Shown here piece by piece: positions 38,006 to 46,334 of a DNA stretch of 64,000 bases. The position numbers were made by a program, and so were the translations under genes. The DNA is from Rhodococcoides fascians NBRC 12155 = LMG 3623 (lineage in GTDB: Bacteria; Actinomycetota; Actinomycetes; Mycobacteriales; Mycobacteriaceae). Within the stretch, counting starts at the first letter, position 1; every line of letters begins with the position of its first letter. The notes beneath the pieces were generated by a model, which worked only from the letters and a program-made list of their open reading frames with translations, searched no databases and had not been told where the DNA came from. The stretch lies in assembly GCF_001894785.1 (NCBI RefSeq), contig NZ_BCWW01000003.1, positions 310,001 through 374,000 on the forward strand, in the 5' to 3' direction.

Positions 38006-38809
38006 TCAGTGCAGCTCGTGCACCGACTGCTTACCGCTCTTGAGCCAGCGGCTCGGCAGCCGGCCGACCAGCTCGCCGAGTGGATGCACCGCCGCCGAGA
38101 GGATCTCCACGGAATCCTGCAGGATGTCGATCGAGATACTCATACGCTCGATGTTCGGAGCCACGGACGTCAGCGTCTCGGAGAGTTTGACCAACTGGTC
38201 CAGCGGCCCGCCCTTGGCCGTCAGACGCTCGACGGCACCGTCCTCGGCCAGCATCGTCTCGAGGATGCCGTTCTCCGCGATGGCCCGTTCGATCAGACCG
38301 TCCTGACGCGTCAGCACCTCGAGCGGACCGTCCTTCGCCGTCAGGCGTTCGAGTGGGCCGTTGGTGGCGGTGATCCTGTCCAGAAGACCGCCTTCGGCGA
38401 GCAACCGCTCGAGCGGTCCGTCCTCAGCAAGCAGTCGGTCCAGCGGTCCGCCGGGAGCGAGAATGCGTTCGACCGGCCCACCCGGAGACAGCAGACGCTC
38501 GAGCGTGCCGTCCTCGGACGTGAGTCGATCGACGACGCCGCCCTGGGCGAGCAGGCGGTCGAGTGGCCCGCCCTCTTTCAGGGCGTTGTCCAACGCGCGG
38601 TCGTCGGAGGTGAGCTGGCCGAGCTGGGTGAGCAGCTGCATCGTGCCGCCGCGCGGATTGGCGAGCGACGCCACGCCGGCCGTGCCGGACGCGCCGGTGG
38701 CCAACGCCATCCTGGTGGTCGCCAACGCGACCTCTGCGACGCCGATCGCCTGCTCGGCGATGGCCAAGCCGGCCCGTGCGGGCAGTGTGATCGCTGACAC
38801 CCAGTTCAT
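38006..38809 (-). CDS. Decapeptide-repeat protein, unknown function
   Basis: A 267-aa protein I do not recognise. Residues 1-55 are Ala-rich and amphipathic (start MNWVSAITLPARAGLAIAE). Residues 81-210 are thirteen uninterrupted 10-residue repeats with consensus G-P-L-[DE]-R-L-[LT]-A-[EK]-[DG], for example GPLDRLLAED then GPLERLLAEG. Residues 211-267 are a helical tail (LSETLTSVAPNIERMSISI). No signal peptide or clear membrane helix is visible. The strict Gly-Pro spacing with Leu at fixed positions suggests a regular solenoid or helical rod. It lies downstream of the guanidinium exporter gene on the same strand, 32 bases away. ATG at 38809 is chosen because coding quality starts there. Confidence 0.8.
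   Translation of the reverse strand: MNWVSAITLPARAGLAIAEQAIGVAEVALATTRMALATGASGTAGVASLANPRGGTMQLLTQLGQLTSDDRALDNALKEGGPLDRLLAQGGVVDRLTSEDGTLERLLSPGGPVERILAPGGPLDRLLAEDGPLERLLAEGGLLDRITATNGPLERLTAKDGPLEVLTRQDGLIERAIAENGILETMLAEDGAVERLTAKGGPLDQLVKLSETLTSVAPNIERMSISIDILQDSVEILSAAVHPLGELVGRLPSRWLKSGKQSVHELH
38180..38569 (-). repeat. Coding repeat, 13 units of 30 bp
   Basis: DNA encoding the decapeptide repeats, residues 81-210. Units differ in many bases but keep frame and protein pattern, so selection acts on the protein. Confidence 0.85.
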
Positions 38810-38841
38810 CGTTTTACTGTAACTGCTTGTAGCCGGGAAAA

Positions 38842-39156
38842 TCAGTGAAGAACCTTCAGTCCCACAACGCAGCCGACGATGCCGACCAGAAGTACGACTT
38901 TGAGGAACGACGCTGCTTCGGCACCGGTGATCATCGCGTACGCCACGGTCAAGGTGGCACCGATTCCCACCCACACCGCATACGCGGTTCCGGTGGGCAA
39001 CGACCGCATCGCGACCGCGAGACCGATCATGCTGAGCACCACCGCGACACCGAAAACGACCGATGGTCCGAGCTTGGAGAAGCCCTCGGACTTACCGAGC
39101 GCAGTCGCCCAGATCGCTTCGAGAACGCCGGAAACGACGAGAATCAGCCATGCCAT
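38842..39156 (-). CDS. sugE: SMR family guanidinium exporter (Gdx/SugE)
   Basis: Small four-helix membrane protein of 104 aa that exchanges guanidinium for protons as an antiparallel dimer. The Gdx key residues are all in place: Glu13 (GVLEAIWA), Trp16, Ser42, Tyr59 and Trp62 (TAYAVW). The GKSEGFSKLGP loop is of the Gdx rather than QacE type. Immediately upstream is a guanidine-III riboswitch aptamer, which independently supports the substrate. The ribosome site GAGAGG falls in the short stretch between aptamer and ATG. Confidence 0.93.
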   Translation of the reverse strand: MAWLILVVSGVLEAIWATALGKSEGFSKLGPSVVFGVAVVLSMIGLAVAMRSLPTGTAYAVWVGIGATLTVAYAMITGAEAASFLKVVLLVGIVGCVVGLKVLH

Positions 39157-39172
39157 GAGAAATCACCTCTCG

Positions 39173-39214
39173 GCACCGTCTTGTCGCTGTTCGGGTACGG
39201 CGCGCCTCGTCCGA
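39173..39214 (-). promoter_or_regulatory. Guanidine-III (ykkC-III) riboswitch
   Basis: Minus-strand RNA reads TCGGACGAGGCGCGCCGTA, then CCCGAACAGCGACAAGACGG and TGC. It matches the compact ykkC-III consensus (GGACGAGG, GCGCCGUACCCG, GACAAGACGG) almost throughout. P1 is TCGG with CCGA, whereas the sequence I recall for the well-studied homologue has CCGG in both arms, so the pairing is kept by covariation. The pseudoknot GCGCCGU with ACGGUGC forms seven pairs with one G-U. The aptamer ends 16 bases before the sugE ATG, with GAGAGG in between, so ligand binding probably controls ribosome access. Confidence 0.92.
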
Positions 39215-39278
39215 TTGTCGGAAGTGACCTGTACGACGGTACCAATTTTTCTTCGGCGGGGACGCGAATTTTCCGGTG

Positions 39279-40013
39279 TCAGTACGCGTACGTGTTCGTC
39301 GGCGGGTCGATGCGCCGGGCCGTCGAGACCGTCATCGTGGGGGTGAAGGCGGTGGCTTCGGTCGCGGTCGATGCGTCGACGGTGCCGGTGAGCTGCAGCC
39401 AGGTTCCGTCCGGAACCTCTTCGAGGACAGTCGAATTGGAGTCCAGGTGAATTCGGATGGATCGTGCGTCGGCCGCGCAGCAGATGATCAGGACACGGGC
39501 GAGGTCGAGGCCGTCGGTTGTGCCGTCGACGCGCGGCGACCCACCGTTCGCGGTCGCCACGGCGAATCCGGTGACACTGATCTCCCGGCCGTCGAGGCTG
39601 CCCTCCGAATCTCGGACGGCCCGCTGCACGACGTCGAGCAACGGGACGTCGGGGGCCTGCCCGTCGGGTAGCGGCGGGAAGGGTGTCTTCTCGTGGGTCG
39701 AGACGGCGTCCACGGATCGGTCGCCGACCGCCGAGACACCGAGCGCGGGCGGGGCGACGAGGAGGATCACCGCAATCGGCACGAGCAGCAGCCAATACGG
39801 GCGTGCGTCGTGATCGTGGCCGTCTGTCGGCCCACCGCGCCGGATGTCGGCGACGATCGAGGCTGCCGCGAGGACGACGATCAGCACGCCCGCGATCAGC
39901 AGATACGGATGCAGTGACGGTTTGACGTACCGAACGAAGCTGCCGTCGAGCGAGATCTTCACGATCGCTCCGCCGAAAAGGAACAGCAGGACGTTCTGCA
40001 CCTCGCGCTTCAT
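39279..40013 (-). CDS. TIGR03943 family membrane protein, partner of the permease
   Basis: A 244-aa protein of the TIGR03943 family (YcgQ-like). Two or three N-terminal helices (about 5-25, 35-55, 75-100) precede a soluble domain of about 130 residues with LIICCAADARSIRIHL, whose adjacent cysteines might bind a metal. It is coupled by a 4-base overlap to the YraQ-type permease upstream, the usual pairing (YcgR-YcgQ). In Bacillus that pair is zinc-starvation controlled; I saw no Zur box here. ATG at 40013 is chosen from family length and coupling. Confidence 0.85.
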   Translation of the reverse strand: MKREVQNVLLFLFGGAIVKISLDGSFVRYVKPSLHPYLLIAGVLIVVLAAASIVADIRRGGPTDGHDHDARPYWLLLVPIAVILLVAPPALGVSAVGDRSVDAVSTHEKTPFPPLPDGQAPDVPLLDVVQRAVRDSEGSLDGREISVTGFAVATANGGSPRVDGTTDGLDLARVLIICCAADARSIRIHLDSNSTVLEEVPDGTWLQLTGTVDASTATEATAFTPTMTVSTARRIDPPTNTYAY

Positions 40014-41014
40014 CGTGCGCCGATTAGGAGTCCGCCGACGATCGAGGCGCACACGATCGCCACGACGAAGGTCAGTGGTGCGAACCGGACGACGAAACTG
40101 CGCCCGAAGCTGCCTGCCTGCATCGCCATCAACTTCAGATCGACGGCCGGACCGACCACCAGGAAGACCAGGCGCGGGAGCAGCGGCAGCATCGACATAC
40201 TGGCCGCGACGAACGCGTCGGCCTCCGAACACAGCGCCAGCAGAACCGCCAGTACCGCCATCACCACGATGGACAGCAGCAGCTGACCGGCCAGGTGCGC
40301 ATAGACCCGATCGGGAATCACCAGGTGCAGGGCCGCGGCCGCCGCGGCACCGAACACCAGAAACGCCCCGGCCTGCAGCAGGTCTGCACGAGCCGACTCG
40401 CGGAACGTCTCCCACTTCGAGCCTTCGTGATCGTGACCGCGATCCGCCAGCCGCGCGGTGATCCACTCGGCCTTACCGAATCGCGTCCACAGCCAGCCCA
40501 TCACCACGGCCGTGGCGAGCGAGGCGAGGAACCGGGCGAGAACCATCGCCGGCTCACCCGGAAAGGCCACCGCAGTCGACACGAGAACGACGGGGTTGAT
40601 CGCCGGTGCCGACAGCAGAAATGCCAGAGCCGCCGACGTCGGCATTCCCTGATCCATCAACCGCCGGGAGACGGGAACAGCTCCGCACTCGCACCCGGGC
40701 AATGCCATCCCGGCGAGTCCGGTCACACCGACGGCCGCGGGCTCGTTTCTCGGGACCACACGTCGAAGCACGGCCGGGGAGACGAACGCGGCGATGCCGC
40801 CGCTGACGAGCACGCCCAGCACCAGGAACGGCGTTGCCTGCACGAATATCCCGGTGAAGACGGTGGCTCCGGTTCGCAGGGCAGGGGAGGCAGCGACCCA
40901 CTCGGCGAGGTACGGACCTGTCACGATGCCCAACACGAGCAGAGTTGCGAATACGTGCATGGAAGTGACCGTCGGCCTGCGCCTCGTGCGGCGATCGGTG
41001 TTCGCAGGGAGCAT
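40010..41014 (-). CDS. Permease, DUF318/YraQ (YcgR-like) family
   Basis: Polytopic membrane protein of 334 aa with about eight helices. Characteristic motifs are GMALPGCECGAVPVSRRL (cysteine pair in a half-helix) and its second-half counterpart LALCSEADAFVAASM, in both of which Cys and acidic residues suggest metal or thiol handling. It forms an operon with the TIGR03943 protein. It starts about 45 bases from a PhoP-type direct repeat shared with the divergent phoP gene, so it may belong to the PhoP regulon. ATG at 41014 is used; ATG at 40960 (start MHVFATLLVLG) is possible. Confidence 0.85.
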   Translation of the reverse strand: MLPANTDRRTRRRPTVTSMHVFATLLVLGIVTGPYLAEWVAASPALRTGATVFTGIFVQATPFLVLGVLVSGGIAAFVSPAVLRRVVPRNEPAAVGVTGLAGMALPGCECGAVPVSRRLMDQGMPTSAALAFLLSAPAINPVVLVSTAVAFPGEPAMVLARFLASLATAVVMGWLWTRFGKAEWITARLADRGHDHEGSKWETFRESARADLLQAGAFLVFGAAAAAALHLVIPDRVYAHLAGQLLLSIVVMAVLAVLLALCSEADAFVAASMSMLPLLPRLVFLVVGPAVDLKLMAMQAGSFGRSFVVRFAPLTFVVAIVCASIVGGLLIGAR

Positions 41015-41058
41015 CGCGCTCCATCATGCCCTCTCTTGGGGCCCCTCTCTGTCGGGGC

Positions 41059-41076
41059 TCACAGCAACCTCACAGC
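41059..41076 (+). promoter_or_regulatory. PhoP box (TCACAGC direct repeat)
   Basis: TCACAGC-AACC-TCACAGC: two identical heptamers with an 11-bp period, the site described for mycobacterial PhoP. It lies 33 bases before the phoP ATG and 45 bases before the divergent permease start, so it could serve autoregulation and control of the permease. Confidence 0.85.
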
Positions 41077-41108
41077 GAGAGTCCAGCGGACGAGCAGCAA
41101 CGCGCGCG

Positions 41109-41819
41109 ATGATGGACACCGTGAGCGAAACCCCCGAAGCGCGTGTACTGATCGTCGACGACGAACCGACCATCGTCGAGCTGTTGGCGGTCAGTCTCAA
41201 GTTCCAGGGATTCGAGGTCGCGACGGCGTCCTCCGGCCCCGAGGCCCTGGACAAGTCGCGTACCTTTCGGCCCGAGGCACTGATCCTCGACGTCATGATG
41301 CCGGGCATGGACGGCTTCGGTCTGCTGCGCAGGCTGCGCGCAGACGGAGTGGATGCTCCGGCGTTGTTCCTGACGGCGCGAGATTCCGTGGAAGACAAGG
41401 TGACCGGTCTGACGCTCGGCGCGGACGACTACGTCACCAAGCCGTTCAGCCTCGAGGAAGTGGTGGCTCGGCTCCGGGTGATTCTGCGCCGGTCCGGTCG
41501 GACCGAGGAGACGGAATCGTCGCGAGTCGCGTTCGCGGACATCGAACTCGACGACGACACCCACGAGGTGTGGAAGGCAGGCGAGCCGGTCTCGCTCTCG
41601 CCGACCGAGTTCACACTGCTGCGGTACTTCATGGTCAATGCCGGAACAGTGCTGAGCAAGCCCCGCATTCTGGATCACGTGTGGCACTACGACTTCGGCG
41701 GTGAGGTGGGAGTGGTGGAGTCGTACGTGTCGTATCTGCGTCGTAAGGTCGACACGGGCGATACCCGATTGATCCACACGTTGCGGGGCGTCGGCTACGT
41801 CATGCGGCAGCCGCGGTGA
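41109..41819 (+). CDS. phoP: Response regulator PhoP
   Basis: OmpR-class DNA-binding response regulator of 236 aa. The receiver domain (about 15-125) has acidic pocket VDDE, phosphorylated Asp in LILDVMMPGMDGFG, and Lys in YVTKPFSLEEVVARL. The winged helix follows at about 145-232 (SPTEFTLLRYFMVN, VVESYVSYLRRKV). Long stretches are near-identical to M. tuberculosis PhoP (SVSLKFQGFEV, DGFGLLRRLRADG, DIELDDDTHEVWKAG). In mycobacteria PhoPR controls cell-envelope lipids and acid/redox adaptation. ATG codons at 41109 and 41112 and a GTG at 41121 are possible starts. Confidence 0.93.
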   Translation: MMDTVSETPEARVLIVDDEPTIVELLAVSLKFQGFEVATASSGPEALDKSRTFRPEALILDVMMPGMDGFGLLRRLRADGVDAPALFLTARDSVEDKVTGLTLGADDYVTKPFSLEEVVARLRVILRRSGRTEETESSRVAFADIELDDDTHEVWKAGEPVSLSPTEFTLLRYFMVNAGTVLSKPRILDHVWHYDFGGEVGVVESYVSYLRRKVDTGDTRLIHTLRGVGYVMRQPR

Positions 41820-43228
41820 CCGGCTTCCGCTCACGGCTGGGGGACATCCCGCTGCGCTTCACTCTGGTTGCTGCCCTGCTGCTGTTGGTCGGGCTCGGAC
41901 TGCTGGCATCGGGTGTCGCGGTGACGTCCTCGTTGGAGACGTCGTTGATGCGTCGCCTCGATCAGCAGTTGGTCGAGGCATCTCGGGGTTGGGCGCAACC
42001 GGACTCCCGCCCACTTCCACCCATCGGCGAGCCCAATCCTGGTCGCCCGCCGTCGAATTTCTACGTCCGGTCCGTGGCGAACGACGGCACCGTACGGGGA
42101 CCCATCAACGATGTGGCAGAAAGTGTTCCGGATCTGTCCGGTGTCACCGCCGATCGCCCGACGACGGTCGGCTCCGAGAGCGACCCAGGGAAACAGTGGC
42201 GCGTGTTGACGGTGACCAACAGTGACGGATCCACCACTGTGGGAATTCCGCTGGGTCCCAATCAGCAGACCGTCAGCCGACTGATGGTGCTCCAGTTGTA
42301 CATCGGGGCAGCGGTATTGGTGGTGTTGGGTGTGGTGGCCTACTTCGTGGTGCGGCGCAGCTTGCGGCCGTTGCGTGAGGTGGAGACGACGGCAGCTGCG
42401 ATTGCCGCAGGCGATCTGCACCGGCGGGTGCCCCACCGCAGTGAGAGAACGGAAGTCGGTCGACTGTCGGCGGCATTGAACGGAATGCTCTCGCAGATAC
42501 AGCGGGCGTTCGCGGCGACCGCCGCCTCGGAAGAAGCGGCGCGGGCGTCCGAGGATCGGATGCGCCGGTTCGTCGCCGACGCCAGCCACGAACTGCGGAC
42601 TCCGCTGACGACCATCCGGGGATTCGCCGAGCTGTACCGGCAGGGGGCGATGAACGACATCGCATTGTTGATGACGCGGATCGAGGGCGAATCGGCGCGC
42701 ATGGGACTGCTCGTCGAGGATCTGCTCATGCTCGCGCGACTCGATGCCCAGCGTCCCCTCGAGGTACGTCGAGTCGACGTGCTCACCATCGCCGCCGATG
42801 CCGTGCACGATGCGAAGGCCGTCTCGCCCGCACGCGACATCTCGTTGAAGGTATCGGCAGGACCAGGTATTCCGGAGGTCGCCGGCGACGATGCCCGGCT
42901 GCGTCAGGTGTTGGCCAACCTCGTGGGGAACGCAGTGCGGCACACGCCCGAGTCCGCGTCGATCACGGTGTGCGTGGGCACCACCGAGGAGTCGGTGGTG
43001 CTCGAGGTGCAAGACACCGGCCCTGGGCTGGGTGAGGAGGAAGCAGCTCACGTCTTCGAGCGCTTCTATCGCACCGACTCGTCCCGGACCCGTGAGAGCG
43101 GGGGCAGTGGGCTCGGCCTGTCCATAGTCGCAGCCCTGGTCGCCGCCCACAACGGGACCGTGGACGTGCGAAGTACTCCAGGCGCGGGTGCCACGTTCCG
43201 GGTCGAACTACCCAGGGCTGCAGACTGA
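41816..43228 (+). CDS. phoR: Sensor histidine kinase PhoR
   Basis: Membrane sensor kinase of 470 aa, coupled to phoP by a GTGA overlap. A helix at about 13-35 precedes an extracytoplasmic sensor region at about 36-155, then a second helix at about 158-178 and HAMP (RRSLRPLREVE). The phosphorylated His is in VADASHELRTPLTTI. The ATPase domain has the N box NLVGNAVRHTPE, DTGPGLGEE, and GGSGLGLSIV. It responds to an unknown envelope signal and phosphorylates PhoP. Confidence 0.92.
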   Translation: MTGFRSRLGDIPLRFTLVAALLLLVGLGLLASGVAVTSSLETSLMRRLDQQLVEASRGWAQPDSRPLPPIGEPNPGRPPSNFYVRSVANDGTVRGPINDVAESVPDLSGVTADRPTTVGSESDPGKQWRVLTVTNSDGSTTVGIPLGPNQQTVSRLMVLQLYIGAAVLVVLGVVAYFVVRRSLRPLREVETTAAAIAAGDLHRRVPHRSERTEVGRLSAALNGMLSQIQRAFAATAASEEAARASEDRMRRFVADASHELRTPLTTIRGFAELYRQGAMNDIALLMTRIEGESARMGLLVEDLLMLARLDAQRPLEVRRVDVLTIAADAVHDAKAVSPARDISLKVSAGPGIPEVAGDDARLRQVLANLVGNAVRHTPESASITVCVGTTEESVVLEVQDTGPGLGEEEAAHVFERFYRTDSSRTRESGGSGLGLSIVAALVAAHNGTVDVRSTPGAGATFRVELPRAAD

Positions 43229-43233
43229 TCCGC

Positions 43234-44337
43234 TCACCCGGCCATGGACCGATCCTTCTTGCGTTCGGCGATCTTGGTGTACGCGGCAGCAGCGAGGGGC
43301 GCGGCCACGAGCATCGACACCAGCCGGATCACCTGAACGCAGGCGACGAACGTGACGTCCGATCCCGTCGTCGCGGACACGGCGAGCACTGCGGCGAGTC
43401 CGCCGGGCGTCGTCGCGAGATAGCCGGTCAACATGCTGACTCCGGTGACGGCGGACAGCGCCCAGCCCAGGAGTGCGCAGATCAGACCGATCGTGAGTAC
43501 GAGCAGCGCGGCCCACGGGAAGATGCGTCCGATGGCCCGCAGGCTGGCAACGGTGAAGGCAAGTCCCGCTTGCCATCCGATGACGATGAACGCCAGCGGC
43601 AGTAGGACTTCCGGGACGGCGATGTCGACGGGCCAGCCGAGTAGCTCGCAGGCTCCGGCGACGATCAGCGGTCCGAGCGTGGCGGGGGCGGGGAGTCGGA
43701 TCGCCTTCGCGAGCAGGATTCCGACGACGACGGCACCGATCAGAAAGGCCGTGCCGATGTACCACGGTGTCGTCGACGCCTTGTCGGTACCGGAGGTGCC
43801 ACCGGTGTCGGTGTGAAAGGCGAAGGTGACGATCAACGGCATCGTGACGACCACCAACGCCACGCGGAGATACTGGACCACGGCGACGATGCGCTCGTCG
43901 CCGCCGAGCTCGCGGGCGACCGACACCAGACCTGTTGCGCCACCGGCAATCAGGGACAGTGCTCCGGTCACCGGATCGACGTCGCGGTGCAGTGCCAGCA
44001 GGGCGCCGCAGCCGGCGCTGACGATCAGGGTTGCCAACCCGACGGTGACCGCGGGGAGCCAGTTCTCTCCCAGCGCAGCGAGGGTGTCGGTGTCGAGCAT
44101 GAGTCCGATCGTCACCGCCAGCGTGCCCTGCGCTGCCATGGACGCGGGACGGGGGACTGCGGCCGGACCCAACCCGGTCAGTGCGAACACCACGGCGACG
44201 ACGAGTGCGGCGAACAGCGACGGCGCGGTGAGGCCCAGACTCGCGAAAAGGGCCCAGCCCCCGACGGATACGGCCGCGAGGCCGATCCATCGGAGGCTGT
44301 GCCGCACTACGGTCGTCACCTTGTCGGCAACATTCAC
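43234..44337 (-). CDS. AbrB family (duplicated-helix) transporter
   Basis: Polytopic membrane protein of 367 aa in the AbrB/YgbP-type family, often mislabelled ammonia monooxygenase. About ten helices form two similar halves; the glycine-rich LIAGGATGLVSVARELGG and ATTPGGLAAVLAVSATTG segments mark each repeat. Function is not established; export of organic compounds has been suggested. Its start overlaps the stop of a universal stress gene by 4 bases. It is the last gene of the CitMHS-USP-AbrB operon. Confidence 0.83.
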   Translation of the reverse strand: MNVADKVTTVVRHSLRWIGLAAVSVGGWALFASLGLTAPSLFAALVVAVVFALTGLGPAAVPRPASMAAQGTLAVTIGLMLDTDTLAALGENWLPAVTVGLATLIVSAGCGALLALHRDVDPVTGALSLIAGGATGLVSVARELGGDERIVAVVQYLRVALVVVTMPLIVTFAFHTDTGGTSGTDKASTTPWYIGTAFLIGAVVVGILLAKAIRLPAPATLGPLIVAGACELLGWPVDIAVPEVLLPLAFIVIGWQAGLAFTVASLRAIGRIFPWAALLVLTIGLICALLGWALSAVTGVSMLTGYLATTPGGLAAVLAVSATTGSDVTFVACVQVIRLVSMLVAAPLAAAAYTKIAERKKDRSMAG

Positions 44338-44744
44338 GCTCCGGACTTGACCAGTAGAACCGGAACCGGAATTTCGAGCAGCAGGCGCTGAATCGTCTGT
44401 CCCATCAGGAACTTGCCGACTGCCGAGCGGTGTCGGGAGCCGACGACGAGGATCTCGGACTTCTGCTCCTCCACCAGAGTCAGCAGAGTGTTCACGGCGT
44501 CGGGATCGGGTCGACCCACCGCCACGGTCCAGGCCACGGCCTCGGCGTTGTCGATGTCGGCCAAGGCGGTCTCTACCGAGGTGGAGACCGCAGCGGTTTC
44601 GCCTGCCTCGGCGGACGGCTCGGCCGATCCCGACAGTGCGTGCAGGACGACCAGATCGGTCTCTCTGATCCGAGCTTCTCGAACGGCGGCCGCGAGTGCT
44701 GCGCGGCCCTCGGGTGAATTGTTGTGCAGTACGCCAACAGTCAT
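44334..44744 (-). CDS. Universal stress protein in the CitMHS operon
   Basis: USP-fold protein of 136 aa. The C-terminal loop reads GSRHRSAVGKFLMGQTIQ, again with arginine or histidine in place of the middle glycine of the ATP motif. It is similar in this segment to the USP beside tctCBA at 13.9 kb. It sits between the CitMHS transporter (35 bases upstream) and the AbrB-type gene (4-base overlap). A role in adjusting carboxylate uptake to energy state is inference from this repeated placement. Confidence 0.86.
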   Translation of the reverse strand: MTVGVLHNNSPEGRAALAAAVREARIRETDLVVLHALSGSAEPSAEAGETAAVSTSVETALADIDNAEAVAWTVAVGRPDPDAVNTLLTLVEEQKSEILVVGSRHRSAVGKFLMGQTIQRLLLEIPVPVLLVKSGA

Positions 44745-44779
44745 GACGGTGTCTCTTTCAGGAAGGTGGGGGTGAGCGA

Positions 44780-46165
44780 TCAGCCGAACGGAATCTGACC
44801 GAGGACGATGCCGACCGCCAGCATTGCGAGGGAGACGACCACCGCTCGCCACAACACCTTCTTGTGGTGATCGGCCAGCGAGACTCCGGCCAGGGTCACC
44901 AGGAGCAGGATGGCCGGAACCAGCGGGCTCTGCAGGTGGACGGGCTGACCGGTGATCGAGGCACGGGCCATCTCGACCGGGTCGATGCCGTACTTCTCGG
45001 CGGTCTCGGTGAGCACCGGCAGGATGCCGAAGTAGAACGCGTCGTTGGTCATGAAGAACGTCAGCGGGATGCTCAGGATGCCGGTGATGACGGCCAGGTA
45101 CGGGCCCATTCCCGGCGGGATGACGTTGAGCAGCCACTCGGCCATGGCCTCGACCATGCCGGTGCCCTGGAAGACGCCCGTCAGGATTGCTGCGGCGAGC
45201 ACCATGGCGACGACGGAGACGATGGAGGACGAGTGCCGAGCGATCGCGTCGCCCTGCTCCTTGACCTTCGGGAAGTTGACCGTCAGCGCGATCGAGGCAG
45301 CGATCATGAACAGCACCGGGATGGGAAGAATGTCCATGACCAGGATGACGAGGAGAACGACCGTCAGAGCAGCGTTGAACCACAGCAACTTCGGGCGCAG
45401 CGTGTCGCGATTGGGGTCGAGACCGTCGAAGAACTGACCCGATTCGCCGGAGCCGTCCGATCCGCCGGTTCCCGCTCCGCCGGTTCCCTTGCCGCCGTTA
45501 CGGATGCTTCCGCCGCCGCCCGAGGAAACAAGTTCGGGTTCGTAGATCAGCTTGCCGATGCGTCGACGCTCCATGATGCCGAGGTGAACGGCGAAGAGCA
45601 GCACGATGATCAGGCCGACGATCATCGACGGAACCATCGGAACGAACACGTCGGACGGGGAGATTCCCAGAGCTGACGCAGCGCGAACCGTCGGGCCGCC
45701 CCACGGGATGATGTTCATCGTGCCGTTGGCGAGTCCGGCGACGACCGTCAGAATGACCGGGCTGACACCGAGTTTCAGGTAGAGCGGCAGCAGTGCGGAC
45801 GTGACGATGATGAAGGTGGTCGAGCCGTCGCCGTCGAGCGAGACGACCATGGCCAGAATGGCCGTTCCGACAACAAGTTTCATCGGGTCGTTGCGTACGA
45901 CACGCAGGATGCCGCGCACCAGTGGGTCGAACAGTCCGACGTCGATCATGATTCCGAAGAAGATGATGGCGAAGAACAGCAGGGCCGCGGTGGGGGCCAG
46001 GGACTTGATGCCGTCGGTGATCATGTCACCGATGCCGAGTCCCGCGCCGGCCAGCAGACCGAAGATGACAGGGACGAGGGTGAGTGCGACGACGGGCGTG
46101 GCTCTCTTGGTCAAGATCAAGAACATGAAGGCGGCTACCATGAGGAAGCCGAGTATCACCAACAT
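44780..46165 (-). CDS. CitMHS family citrate-metal:H+ symporter
   Basis: Membrane transporter of 461 aa of the CitMHS family, which imports citrate as its Mg or Ca complex with protons. About 12 helices are visible. Family segments are VVSLDGDGSTTFIIVTSALL, PWGGPTVRAASALG and FFMTNDAFYFGILPVL. A Gly/Ser-rich cytoplasmic linker (about 215-245) is longer than in many homologues. Divergent from a CitA/CitB-like two-component system that probably activates it. Confidence 0.92.
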   Translation of the reverse strand: MLVILGFLMVAAFMFLILTKRATPVVALTLVPVIFGLLAGAGLGIGDMITDGIKSLAPTAALLFFAIIFFGIMIDVGLFDPLVRGILRVVRNDPMKLVVGTAILAMVVSLDGDGSTTFIIVTSALLPLYLKLGVSPVILTVVAGLANGTMNIIPWGGPTVRAASALGISPSDVFVPMVPSMIVGLIIVLLFAVHLGIMERRRIGKLIYEPELVSSGGGGSIRNGGKGTGGAGTGGSDGSGESGQFFDGLDPNRDTLRPKLLWFNAALTVVLLVILVMDILPIPVLFMIAASIALTVNFPKVKEQGDAIARHSSSIVSVVAMVLAAAILTGVFQGTGMVEAMAEWLLNVIPPGMGPYLAVITGILSIPLTFFMTNDAFYFGILPVLTETAEKYGIDPVEMARASITGQPVHLQSPLVPAILLLVTLAGVSLADHHKKVLWRAVVVSLAMLAVGIVLGQIPFG

Positions 46166-46225
46166 CGTGCACTCCTTCTCGAAATGTGTGAGGTGGGTCC
46201 GGTTGGACTACGTGTTGTGACTGAA

Positions 46226-46235
46226 GTTACGTAAC
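46226..46235. promoter_or_regulatory. Palindrome between CitMHS and the sensor kinase
   Basis: GTTACGTAAC, a perfect 10-bp palindrome in the 169-base divergent region. Candidate site for the CitB-like regulator; no second copy was found. Confidence 0.3.
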
Positions 46236-46334
46236 CGGCATCACATGTTCGCCGTTGTGCGCACTACCCGCGCAAGCAACGTAAAGAGCCTTTTGCGCAT
46301 TGTGCTCGAGCAGCTCTCGCTCTAGCCTTGGCTG

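Noticed and set aside
38180..38569. CRISPR-like 30-bp periodicity
   Set aside because: Units are contiguous, keep reading frame and encode a regular decapeptide; no spacers exist.
41015..41108. Zur box for the YcgQR-like permease operon
   Set aside because: No AT-rich TGAAAAT-type palindrome is present; the visible signal is a PhoP direct repeat.
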